Of a stretch of DNA of 64,000 bases, positions 35,086-46,424 are shown in pieces (positions within the stretch are counted from its first letter, which is position 1; each line of letters opens with the position of its first letter). Location: NCBI GenBank assembly GCA_905250075.1, contig CAJNOP010000080.1, forward strand, positions 735,260 through 799,259, written 5' to 3'. The position numbers were made by a program, and so were the translations under genes. Below the pieces are notes generated by a model, which had not been told where the DNA came from, did no database searches, and saw only the letters and a list, made by a program, of their open reading frames with translations. This DNA is from Rotaria sp. Silwood1 (taxonomy: Eukaryota; Rotifera; Eurotatoria; Philodinida; Philodinidae).

Positions 35086-38000
35086 ATGATGAAAACAACA
35101 AGTCTTACAAAAACACTTTTCAATCATCAAACTCATTCACAATCAATTAATTTATTTACACCATCAACAAGTTCATCGTCAGGATCAACATGTGAAACAG
35201 GTCCATCATCATTAAATTCTTCTTATAAAAGTAATATTGATACAAATGGTATTAATAATAATGATGATACAAATTCTATTCCACAAGATAAATCAACTGT
35301 AGTACTGATAAATTTAGTTGATAAACTTAAACGTGAATTAACAACAGTAAAACAAGCAAAAAGTCAATTAGAAACACTTTATAAAGTAAGTCTCATAGAA
35401 ATACAAAACAAATACAAACGATTAGTTTGCTTCTTTTTTTTAATCATTTTTTCCACAAACGAACCTTAGCAATCAATCAATATAGATACATATATTTACT
35501 TTTTTTTCATTTATTCTATACCTTTCTCCTAATATTTATATACAAATATTACTTACATTTAAATATTCAAAAATGATTTAATTAATCGAATCGCTTAGTA
35601 ATTTTTGATATACATTTTTGTTCGATTTAAATAGATGTGTCGATAGAAAATGAATAGAAAATTACTGCTATTACGTTTTGTTTTTATCGATGATTTGTTT
35701 GCTTTAGGTCAAATGTAAATCTGACCTTGATAAATCAGCTAAAATTACGAAACTTCGTCTACAATATGAACATGAATTGAATCTATTTTGTAAACAAGAT
35801 CAAAAAGATCTTGTATGTTATTTACAACGACAATTGATGGTACGTGATCAACGTATTTCTGAACAATCGCATGATATAGAACAAATGAAAAATTTGTCAA
35901 TAAATAATAGTGTTGATAGTAGTAATGCAAATACATATAAAAAAATTGCTCCAATACAAGTTTTAAGAAGCAGTGATCCTGATGTTGTTATTTCAGCCGT
36001 AAGTCAAATAAAGATTTCTTTTTTTCTTTTTGCGCATTCTGCTTTTTATTCGTTACTGTCTATGTGTATTACTTTGTGATATCTTCGTTTTTTTTTATTG
36101 AGTCATAGATGATTCATTCAAGACATCGACCTTGATTTGACGTCATTCCTTTTTCTTTATCCCTCCATACCCCGTTTTGTTTTTTTTTTGTTGTTCTTCT
36201 CTTTCATTCTTAGTTCGATAAGTATACGCATTTGCGCAGAATAGACATTTATTTGCTATTTTATCCATAAATCAGTACTGAATTCAAAAATTACTTTCAA
36301 ATAATGGCTGGTGATGAAACAAAACAGAGTAGTGGAAAATCAGCTGACAAAGAAAACAAAGCCAGTAAAAATGATACGAATAGTGGTGATAAAGGTAGTT
36401 CAAAAAATGATGCACAAAGTGGTGGTGGTAATAAATCTGGTGGTGGAAAGGCAGATAATTCAGGTAGTGGTGATAAAGGCAGCTCAAAAAATGATGCACA
36501 AGGTGGAAATGACAATAAACCTGGTACTGTAAAAGGAGATGCACCAGGTGGTAGTAATAAAAGTGGTCAGAAAGATAGCGCTTCAGGTGGTGGTAAAAAC
36601 GATGATAAAGGTGGTTCAAAAGCTGAAGCATCTGGTGGTAGTGGTGGTGATGCAAAATCAGGTGGCGGTAAAGGTGGTGATAAGGGTGGTTCGAAAGCTG
36701 AAGCATCTGGTGGTGGTGGTGGTGATGCAAAATCAGGTGGCGGTAAAGGTGGTGATAAAGGTGGTTCGAAAGCTGAAGCATCTGGTGGTGGTGGTGGCGG
36801 TGATGCAAAATCAGGTGGCGGTAAAGGTGGTGATAAAGGTGGTTCGAAAGCTGAAGCCTCTGGTGGTGGTGGTGGCAGTGATGCAAAATCAGGTGGCGGT
36901 AAAGGTGGTGATAAAGGTGGTTCAAAAGCTGAAGCATCTGGTGGTGGTGAATGGGAAGGTGGTGATCCAGAAAAAGGTGCAAAAATTTTCAAAACAAAAT
37001 GTGCTCAATGTCATACTGCCGAAAAAGGCGGTGGTAATAAACAAGGACCTAATCTTCATAGTTTATTCGGTCGACAAACTGGTCAAGTTCAAGGTTTTAA
37101 TTATAGTGAAGCTAATAAAAGTAAAAATATAACATGGGGTGGTGATACACTATGGACTTATTTGAAAGATCCAAAGAAATATATTCCAGGAACAAAAATG
37201 ATTTTTGCTGGACTTAAAAAAGATGATGAACGAAAAGATTTAATTGCATATTTAAAACAACAATCGAGTGATTAAACAAAATACATATCGTACAAACTTT
37301 TTCTCTTATTCTTGCATATTTACTCATCTATTTTCTTCACTTGAACTACAATGTGAATTTTGTATGTGTTTTTTTTTTGACATTTATTCTAGCTTCTTAT
37401 ATGTATATCTACTTTTTCTTTTTATCTGTCAGAATGATCTTGTTTCTATAGAGTTGAGATGAAAATGTGTATACACTTGCTTTCAGGGAGGAAAAAAGCT
37501 CATTCTGCAATAAACAAAACGAAGATTAACAAAAAAAATTCTAATTTTTTTCTCATGCCAATGTAATATTTTACCAAAACTCGTACTACATATATTTAGT
37601 GAATATAAAATTAATAACTCATTTTCTATTTTTTTACTCTATCAACTGACTATTTCAAACATATTTTTCTTCTTTTTGAGTTATTTCCTTTTTTTTTCTG
37701 TTCAATGGAAAGAAGCGAAATTCGAATGATTGCTATCGACGTGTTATGGAGCAACGAAGAACTGACTGCTTAGGGATTTCTTCTGTTTTATATATATACT
37801 TGTTAATTCAATTTTCGAAGTTAATCATACTTTATTATTCTTATTTTCTGTTGTTCTTATAAAATTAGAATCAACATGTGTATGATGAACAAGAACAGAC
37901 ATTACAACGACAGAATATTGAATTACATGATCGTATAAAACGATTCGAACGACAATTAGAAGTACTAAAACAAGATCAACCAGTAATAATCAAAACAAAA

Positions 38001-41000
38001 GATTTGATCGTATCAAAATTATTAATATTTTCTTTTTCATATTTAGAAAGATCATGATAAAGAATTAATTAAAAGAGCTTTAGCTAAACAAGCAAGCAAA
38101 GATGCTATTGAATATCAAAAATTATTAAAACAAAAAAATCAAGAAATCGAACAATTAAATATTCAACTTGAACAATTGCCAAAAGTAAAAGAAAAAAAAT
38201 CCCAATCCAATTAATAGAAAATTATATTATTTTTTTTATTTCATAGTTCAATATTTTTGAATTAGCTCTACGTCAAGCAAATATTGAAAAATTATATCTT
38301 GAACGACGTCTTTTAGTTTCAACAACCTCATCATCACCATCCTCATCCTCATCAACGTCATCATTATTGCTGAAGTTGAGAACAAATGCGCCCGTAAGTC
38401 ATCAAGTATCATATTTAAAAAAATAACGGAAACTGTTCTTTTTTTTTTTTCTACATTATTGGTTGTCTCTGAGGTAGAAAGATGTCTTCTTCCTTATCAT
38501 CATCGTTCGATTCATTTCCGTGATAGAAAAAGTAGAAGAAACAAAAATATGTCTTTTTTTAATGTATATATTCAAAAGAAAAATTTCTTTCTTCATCGAA
38601 TCAATTCCATATTTTTCTTTCTCTTTGTTAGTTCCTCTAGTTTTCTTTTTCTTGCCTTTTCTTTATTCTGATTATCTTCATCGTATTGGAAGAAAGACAT
38701 GTGAGAAAGAGAGAAAAAAAAGTGCAAATAGAAAGACATCTTTATCAACATGCGTTCACACGAGCGTTGGGGTTTTGTCGATGAACATTCTTTTTTTTCT
38801 GACTATTTCTGTCGCTCATTTTCTGTTCTGTTTTCTTTTCCGTTTTTTCCGTCTTTTCATTTTCTCTAGCCGTTAGGAGAGAAAAAACGAGAACATTTTT
38901 TTTTTTTTATATCACATCACTACCGTTTGTAGAAGACTCTTCTCTTTCCCATAGATAATCATATTAGTTATTTACGCTCGCGTGTATGTGTGTGTGCGCA
39001 TGTATGTAGCAGTCTCAAATTTAGACGAACGGCGAGACTATAGAAAACGATAGGAAACATAAAGCACAGATTGATTCGTTTGACCGTAATAATAAAAAAA
39101 AACAATAATTATTATGACGAGTTCATCATCACCTCGTTTTACCGGTTTTATTCGTGATGTTCGAACGTCAAAACAAAATTTACAACATACCTTATCACAG
39201 GTTAGATAATAGATGAAGAGATTTTTCTCATTTTAATTTTTTCCTGTTCATGCATCATTTCCTTTCTTTTTTTTCTTTCTTTTAGCCTTCGACTGCTCAT
39301 AATACTTCAAATATTAATGAACAACAACCTTATACGGTACCAACGAATACTCGTTCAAGAACAGATTCTTCAACAACACAATCTATTGATCCCTTTCTTT
39401 ATCAAGCACTACAAGACACGAATGAAGCATTAAGAAGTGAAGTGCAACGTCTGACACGCTCTGATGAAGATAATGTTGAAAAACTTAAATTACAGGTTTT
39501 TAGAATCTCATTTATATTATTTTGCTTTTTTCCTTGATTATGACAAAAATGCATTCTTTCTCTATTAGTTCAGAACAATCTCGACAAGTTTATCTAAGCT
39601 ATTTCTTTTTGTTCTTTGTCTTATTCTTATAAATCTGTTTTTCATTAACTAAAAGAGACAAATGACAAACAAATCCACAAAAAACAAAAATCCATTTTCT
39701 AATATCTTTTAGCTTCAAAAATATGCTGATCTTAATGAAGTATATAAACAACTTCAAGATAAATATACAAATCTAATTGATGTTGAAGAACATTTTAATG
39801 AATTACAAACAATATATAAAAATCAAAAATCATCAAATGAATATTGTTTACGTGAAAATGAACAATTAAAAAATCAAAATGAACATTTATTAAATGAATT
39901 AGCACGTTTAACACAAGTTGAAACACGTGATCGTACACGTTCAATTGAACAAGCTGATTTACGTCGTCAATATGATGAATTATTAGTACAATATAATGAA
40001 TTAAAAATAAATTATAATGAATTAAAAGAAAAATATCAAGGAAATCAAATTAGTTATGAAAATGATATAAAACATCTTAATGATGAAAATTTAAAAATTC
40101 GTTTAGAAAATGAACAATTACATGCTGCTAATGATTTATTACGTGATGAAAGACATCAAATGAATGAATTACATGAAACAATATTAAAAAAACGTTTAGA
40201 TGAAATAAAATATCTTCAAATTGAAAATCGTGATTTACAAGCAATAAGACAAATATATAATGAAGAACGAGAAACATTTCAAGCAACAGATTTAAGAAAA
40301 ACACAATTAGAAAATGATCTTTTAACAATGCATGCTGTTGAAGATCGTTGTCAAGATTTACAAACAACTGTTGAACGATTGGAATCGGAAGTTCAACTTA
40401 GTGTAAGTCCTTTGTACATTATAAGTACATATCATATAGAAAAGAGAAAAAAAAAGTATTGAAGAAATGAAAGATAAAGGGTGAGATGAACAAGAGAAAA
40501 AAAATAAGGATCATGTTTCCGGAACTGATAGAGCAAGCTTGCTTGTCCGCTTTATATTCAATGTCAGCGAAGCGGAGTAGACCGACCTATTCACAATCGC
40601 ATGATGAGGAAAACCATCCTCTTTTTCCTTTTTTTTTATTCTATTCTATGCTTTTTTTTCTTTCTTCTAACGTCAATAGCAGAAAAAATTGGACGATCAT
40701 GCAATGGCACTAACAAATCTGAATAAGGAAAATGCTCGCCTTGTAAGTACTTGAACTACACTATTCATCTTTTTTTCTTTCTCGTCTTACTTTGTCTCTC
40801 TCTCTCTCTCTCTTGTTTCTATTCTCGTGATACATTTTTTTTACCCTCTAGATCAAAGAGCTCGAGAGTGCCTCAATGCTAAACACGCAAATGCGCGCTG
40901 AAATTAGCAATGCAACAAATACTAATGAACGGGTTAGTAATGACTGTGTGCATTAACACAACATAGAAGTTCGAGCAAGAAAAAAAAAATAATAATAAAT

Positions 41001-44000
41001 ATTTAAATAAATAATGAAAATCATGAAATATCATTTTGCCATTTTTTTTTCTATCAATTGAATAGTTAACACAAGATTGTGATCGATATCGAACAAATTT
41101 ACTAACAAAATGTGAAGAATATGAAAGAAAACGACATGAAAATGAAGAATTAATAAATAAAATTCATGAATTAGAATCAACAATTAAATCTCTTCATGAT
41201 ACAAATGATTTTCATAAACAATTAAATGTTGAAAATGAAGTTAATAAATTAGAATTAAAAAGAAAACAAGATGATTTTGAACAATTTCAAAAAGTTAGCT
41301 ATATAAAACGAAACAATTCTTATTATTATTTTATATTTATATGTTTCTAGATGCATGATGCAACAAAACAAGAAAATCAAGAAACAATACATTTACTTGA
41401 AGTATAATTTTATTTCTTTTGTATTTAATTAAATTTTCATAACAAAAAAAACACTATTCATTTTAAGGAAAAAATTCATGATCTTGAACGTAAAACGGAA
41501 TTACAATCATTAAAACATGAAGAAATTCTTTTAGAATTTGAATCATTAAAAGCAAGACGTGATCGAATATTACCATCATCAACTGGTACAATACTTTCAC
41601 ATAATCATCCAAATACATTTTCATCAACACATTATTGGCCAACACCAACAATGGTTGATTCTCAAACATCACCAACTGATGATAGTCATCCTCCTCTACC
41701 ATCACCAGCCGTTCAACAACGACCATTATTAAAATCAACTGGTAGTCAATCTGTATCAATTAATGAAAATCAAGAAATTAAACCAAAATCTTATATAAAT
41801 AATCAAACAGCTCAAATAGTTATAGCAAAATATTCTTATGAACCATTACAATGTTCTCCAAATGATCATCCTGAAGTTGAATTACCATTAAATGTTGGAG
41901 AATATTATCTTATTTATGGTGATGTTGATGAAGTAAATCAATACATTTGAATTAAAAACAAAAAAAAAAAAAAATAATGTTTTATTTTATTTTTGCTAAT
42001 AAAATTTTAGGATGGATTTTTTGATGGAAGAAATTTAGAAGGTCGTTATGGTTTAATACCATCAAATTTTATTGAAAAAGTAACAAATCTAAATGATTTA
42101 CCTGAAACAGTTCGACATATAATTCAACGATTAACTGGAAAAATATTTTCTGGTAAAGACAAAACAAAACAAAAAAAAAACACAATACTAAAAATTTTAT
42201 TTGACTATTTTTGCTAGAAGAAACAATGACACCTCGTCGTGAACTAACTACAAGTATTGATTCTGATGTATTTACTCCAAACACGTTGACCAATACTCCA
42301 ACAATGTATCGAAAACAAAGTATTAAAAAAAAAACAAATGAAAAAATTTTAATTTCATATTCAAATCATTATTTATATTAGTAGCATCAACACAAAATGG
42401 AACTTCATCGGATATGTCAACAACTAATGGTCTTACATTTGGTAAACATGGTAAATATATTTTTAAGCTATAAAAAAACAAAAAAAATAAAAACTAAAAG
42501 TCTTGTTTTGTTTTTAGTTCCTTGTCCTACAAATCTTCGTGTTGAAAAATATCTAACAAATAGTATATTAATTGCATGGAATCCTCCATTAATAACAATA
42601 CAAATTCTTGGTTATCAAATATTACTTGATCATTCATTATATACAACAATACGTGCTAATGAACGTACACGTGCATTAATTGAAAATATAAATTTAAATG
42701 AAAAAATTCATCGTATAAGTATACGTACAATAAGTCAACATGGTTTATCGCGTGATCAAGAATGTACATTATTGTTAACAATGTCAGCTGCAAATGGAAA
42801 TTTAAATGATTTATCATATGCCCCAAGTGATTTACGTGTTGATAGAATAAATCAAACATCGGCTGTTGTTTCATGGTGGCCAACATCAAATGATATTGTA
42901 CATAAATTATATGTTAATGATATTGAAGTTCAAACACTTAAAGCTGGAGTTTATCGTTTTAAATTATCGGGTTTATTACCAAATACAGTACATAAAGTAA
43001 CCATTAAAGCTAAACCAAATAATATAATAAATACACAACAATCATTAGCATCTTCCATTGAATTTCGTACAACATCATTTGGTAAATTTTTTTTTTTTCT
43101 ATGATAAAATTTTATTGTATGTTTATGTCTTTTTCTTTATTCTAGATGAATCAATTGAACCACCTAAACGTGTACAAGCTATAGCTGGTCCACAATCGAA
43201 TACTTTACTTGTATCATGGGAACAACCATTATTAACAACAACAACAGCTCGAGGTTATCGAGTTCTTGTCGATGGACGACAAATACAAGATATAATTAAT
43301 CCATTAAGTATGAAAATCGAAATAAATTAATTTTAAATTAATATCTTTTTCTGTTTCATCGATAGATGATCATACTGTAATCAATATGAATTCATTACAT
43401 CAAGGTAGATTTTTAACAGTTCGTACATTAACTGAAAATGATGGTGAATCACATGATTCAATTCCAATAGATCTTGATGAAATATTAAAAAAAGTAGACA
43501 ATTATTCATATATATTTATTTTAATAATTAAGTTTTTTTTTTTTGATTAGTTGGATACGGATGTTCCACCGACAACAACATTTCTTCCTTCAGAAGAAAC
43601 ATTTGATAAAGAATCTATGCCATTGACTGCATCTTCTTCATTAACATTAAGAACAACATCGGATGATGAACTAACCAATCCTGAACAACAAGTATTACCA
43701 ACTCCATCAGCTGTTATCGAAACTCAACAAAAGGTTTTTAAATACGTTTTTGCTTTTGTCATTATTTACAGTCGTCATTAAAATTATTCAACAGGGAGTA
43801 AAAATTCGATCTTTCTTGTTGATTTCGCAATAGGCGCTAATAATATGAATAGAGAAAATAAAAGTCTTGGGCATATTTTCAAAATCCAGGATTTCTAAGA
43901 AACATAAAAGCCTAGATTTTCTTACCTGACGTGTGATAATTAAAGTTTCTTTTGAGAATGTAGAACGATAGAGCAGAATATTTTCAACAAGGTGATTTGT

Positions 44001-45992
44001 CCTCGAGCTTTTCATGACATTTTGTAGCTGCATTATATCAAATTTACAGAAGACATGAAAGATGTTCTTTTTTATGTGTCTCATTGGAAATAGCTAAAAA
44101 AGAATGTCTTTTGAGTTCTTCATAAATTTGGTAGAGTTTCGCCAAAAACTAGTGTAGAAAGCTCGGGACGTCTCAGCTTGCTAACAATTTTCTACTTCAT
44201 TGTCCTCTATTGTTATTGGACTCTGGGCAAGAGCAAGAAAATATTGAATTTATATCTAGTCGAATAATTTTGACGGATATTGTTTATTTACATATGTATA
44301 TATTTATCAAATTTTATTTAGTCATCTTCTCGTCCACAAGAAATATCTTCTCCATCTACAGCTTCAATTTCATCCATAAAACAATCATCTACAAATATTT
44401 CACAAATACCATCAAATATTCTACCATCAACACCACCACACATAAAATCTACAACAACAAATCCTGATAAAATTCGTCCAATATCAAAAACTTCTGCACG
44501 ACCAATTGGAATACCACCAATACAAGCTCCATTAAAATCTTCATCAACAACATCATCAGTTAGTACTGATGTACCACAAATTGAAATTAATGCTCCAAGT
44601 CCAAATAGTCCTATAACAACAGCAACAGCAACAGCAACAGCAACAACAACAACAGCGAAATCAAAAACTGATAATCGTGATCATTATGACCAACCACAAC
44701 AGCGTTTTGGTTATGATAGTTATATAAAACAATCTGATGAATCTACATCACATATTAAATCTAGTAATACTCAAAGAAAAACATCAAAAACATCAACAAC
44801 TATGTCACCAATAAAACAACGTGATCATTCCGATTCAAGACGAACAACAACAACAACAACAACAGCTACGCCAATGAATGGTAATCCAAATATAAATAAA
44901 ACAAAAATTTCATCACCACGTCATGCATCAACATCATCAGAAGAACAACATGTTACAGCACCAACACCAATGAAAACTGTTAAATTAAAAGAACAAATCC
45001 CAACACAATCAGTTTCATCAATCAATAGTCATTTATATAATAAAACAAATAATCCACCACGTTTATTTATTGCTTTATTTGATTATGATCCAAATGCTAT
45101 GTCGCCTAATAAAGATAATGAAGAAGAATTGCCATTCAAAGAAGGACAATTAATTCGAGTTTGATTTGATTTTCTTTTTTTCTATATATATATTTTTTCC
45201 ACTTATCATTATTTATTATTTCTATTTAGATTTATGGTGATCAAGATGCTGATGGTTTTTATGTAGGTCAAACAGAAAATGGTCGTACAGGTTATGTTCC
45301 CAGTAACATGGTATCAGAAATTCAACTTGACGATGCTGAAATTGAGGCACATTTACTCGCGGGTACAATAAATCTAGAAAATCCCAATCGTGTGACACGT
45401 AAGTCTCGATATGCTATTCTTCTTACCTATAAATTATTTTTAACAGCAGCAACACCAACAACAACAACAACAACAACAACAACAAAACGAATATCACCTG
45501 GAACAAATTCATCAAATATAAAATCATCAACACAATCAGTCAAAAAAATGATTGCTATGTTTGATTATAATCCAAATGAAAATTCTCCAAATCTTAATCC
45601 TGATGAAGAATTATCATTTCGTTCGGGTGATATTATTTATGTACATGGAACTGTACATGATGATGGATTTTATTTTGGTGAATTAGAAAATGGATCAAAA
45701 GGTCTTGTACCATCAAATTTTCTTAAAGAAGTATCATCAATCACTACAGATGAAAATACTATTCAACAAGATAATGAACAAATAATTACAAATGAAAATA
45801 AAGTAAAGAGAAAAAAAGAAAAGACATTTTTATTATAATTATACTAATGAGTCTTATTATTTTATTTTAGAAAACATCTTACCGTCGGTAGGATTATCGC
45901 TATCATATATTTATTTAAAGGCCTTAGTTTTTTTTTTTGTTTTTTGTATTTTTTGTTTTCAGCGGTCCTCATCAAGTGTAAATGAAAAATAA
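35086..45992 (+). CDS. RIMBP: RIM-binding protein, two alternative starts
   Basis: Long-form exons: 35086-35385, 35708-35998, 37869-37982, 38047-38184, 38247-38393, then the shared exons 39286-39495, 39713-40402, 40683-40742, 40852-40932, 41066-41293, 41351-41401, 41468-41932, 42011-42152, 42218-42319, 42382-42450, 42518-43081, 43146-43307, 43366-43493, 43551-43733, 44322-45158, 45230-45398, 45447-45802 and probably 45963-45992 (about 1,838 residues). Long coiled coils come first. SH3-I follows ([10 protein letters not shown] to [10 protein letters not shown]), then three FN3 domains ([54 protein letters not shown]), a Ser/Thr-rich linker, SH3-II (IALFDYDPN to GYVPSNM) and SH3-III ([13 protein letters not shown] to [11 protein letters not shown]). 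This is the order of RIM-BP/TSPOAP1, which ties RIM to presynaptic calcium channels. The last exon is uncertain: a small exon at 45871 would instead end in TSYRR. Confidence 0.92.
36304..37275 (+). CDS. Cytochrome c with long Gly/Ser/Lys repeat extension
   Basis: A single intronless frame of 323 residues, against about 104 in ordinary cytochrome c. Residues 216-323 are a complete cytochrome c: [20 protein letters not shown] with haem cysteines 233 and 236 and axial His237, [27 protein letters not shown] with axial Met299, and DLIAYLK. The His-Met spacing of 62 equals the canonical 18-80 pair. Residues 1-215 are Gly/Ser/Lys/Asp/Ala-rich with no hydrophobic segment, ending in four and a half tandem copies of a 25-26-residue unit. 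The gene lies in a 1,870-bp intron of the RIM-BP long form, same strand. Cytochrome c normally shuttles electrons between complexes III and IV, but how this tail affects import or function is unknown. The lack of introns suggests a retrocopy. Confidence 0.9.
   Translation: MAGDETKQSSGKSADKENKASKNDTNSGDKGSSKNDAQSGGGNKSGGGKADNSGSGDKGSSKNDAQGGNDNKPGTVKGDAPGGSNKSGQKDSASGGGKNDDKGGSKAEASGGSGGDAKSGGGKGGDKGGSKAEASGGGGGDAKSGGGKGGDKGGSKAEASGGGGGGDAKSGGGKGGDKGGSKAEASGGGGGSDAKSGGGKGGDKGGSKAEASGGGEWEGGDPEKGAKIFKTKCAQCHTAEKGGGNKQGPNLHSLFGRQTGQVQGFNYSEANKSKNITWGGDTLWTYLKDPKKYIPGTKMIFAGLKKDDERKDLIAYLKQQSSD
36604..36949 (+). repeat. In-frame tandem repeat in the cytochrome c extension
   Basis: Copies start at 36604, 36679, 36754, 36832 and 36910, giving units of 75, 75, 78, 78 and a partial. 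Each encodes [13 protein letters not shown], a variable Gly/Ser patch, then [10 protein letters not shown]. Length differences are whole codons, keeping the frame. High similarity between copies suggests recent expansion or ongoing homogenisation. Confidence 0.88.
37276..37868 (+). other. Intron sequence downstream of cytochrome c
   Basis: This is the 3' UTR of the nested cytochrome c gene followed by the remainder of the RIM-BP intron. T-rich, with CAATAAAC near 37507 as a possible polyadenylation signal. No other gene is visible. Confidence 0.45.
38394..39113 (+). promoter_or_regulatory. Likely internal promoter region of RIM-BP
   Basis: This is intron sequence for the long form and lies immediately upstream of the second ATG at 39114. 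It is T-rich with a GC-richer patch at 38969-39060 containing a CGCGTGTATGTGTGTGTGCGCA-type tract. No core promoter motif was identified; the role is inferred from the alternative start. Confidence 0.35.
39114..39200 (+). CDS. RIMBP: Alternative first coding exon of RIM-BP
   Basis: ATG 39114 opens 29 codons ([16 protein letters not shown]) and ends at a GT donor in phase 0. The fifth exon of the long form also ends in phase 0 at 38393, and the shared exon at 39286 starts in phase 0, so both can join. The short form would have about 1,537 residues and lose the first 330 residues of coiled coil. The alternative reading is that the 35086-38393 exons form a separate gene, but the stretch [18 protein letters not shown] resembles the N-terminal region of vertebrate TSPOAP1. 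Confidence 0.55.
43734..44321 (+). other. 588-bp intron of RIM-BP
   Basis: This intron precedes the Ser/Thr-rich linker exon. A 98-codon open frame on the minus strand has no features of a gene. No inverted repeat was recognised. Confidence 0.5.
44621..44656 (+). repeat. Coding ACAGCA/ACA microsatellite
   Basis: Tandem ACAGCA units passing into ACA repeats encode a Thr-Ala then Thr run in the linker between the FN3 domains and SH3-II of RIM-BP. A similar ACA tract lies at about 45456-45484, encoding poly-Thr. Confidence 0.75.
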
Positions 45993-46424
45993 TATCAAGA
46001 AATAGTTAATATTTTTCTTAATAAATCAATAGAAGATTACCTAGCTAAAAATAAGTTTGTATTTGGAATTTTTAATAAGTTATTGAAAAAGTGAAACAAA
46101 TCATCTTATTATTTGAAGAAAGAAAAATACTCAGGTTTTGTTTGTTTGTTTTTTTTTGGAACAGTAAATGAAAAACAAACAGTATGTATGTATGTGTGTA
46201 TTGTTCCGGTAGTGTATACCTTTTCATCTTTCTATTCTGTGCGTCTAACATTTCTTTTTTTTTTGTATATAATCTATCCGATGATTTAACTTTGTTTTTT
46301 TTTTCTTCAATCGTTATATTCTAATTTTGTTGTTTTAATTTTATTTTAAAGAAAAGAAATATCATGGCAAGGAACATTTTGTACAGTTTTTTGTTTTTGA
46401 TTCTAAGACGAAAAAAAAAGATCT
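45993..46424. other. Intergenic region between convergent genes
   Basis: Short T-rich interval holding the 3' ends of RIM-BP (plus) and the unrecognised minus-strand gene. No gene was seen. Confidence 0.55.

Noticed and set aside
36284..36992. Long minus-strand and second-frame open frames (141-232 codons) across the cytochrome c repeat
   Set aside because: They are mirror frames of the Gly/Ser-rich repeat and translate to His/Leu or Pro/Ser runs. The cytochrome c frame on the plus strand explains the sequence.
40128..40367. Minus-strand frame opposite the RIM-BP coiled coil
   Set aside because: It is antisense to a well-supported coding exon and has composition typical of such shadows.
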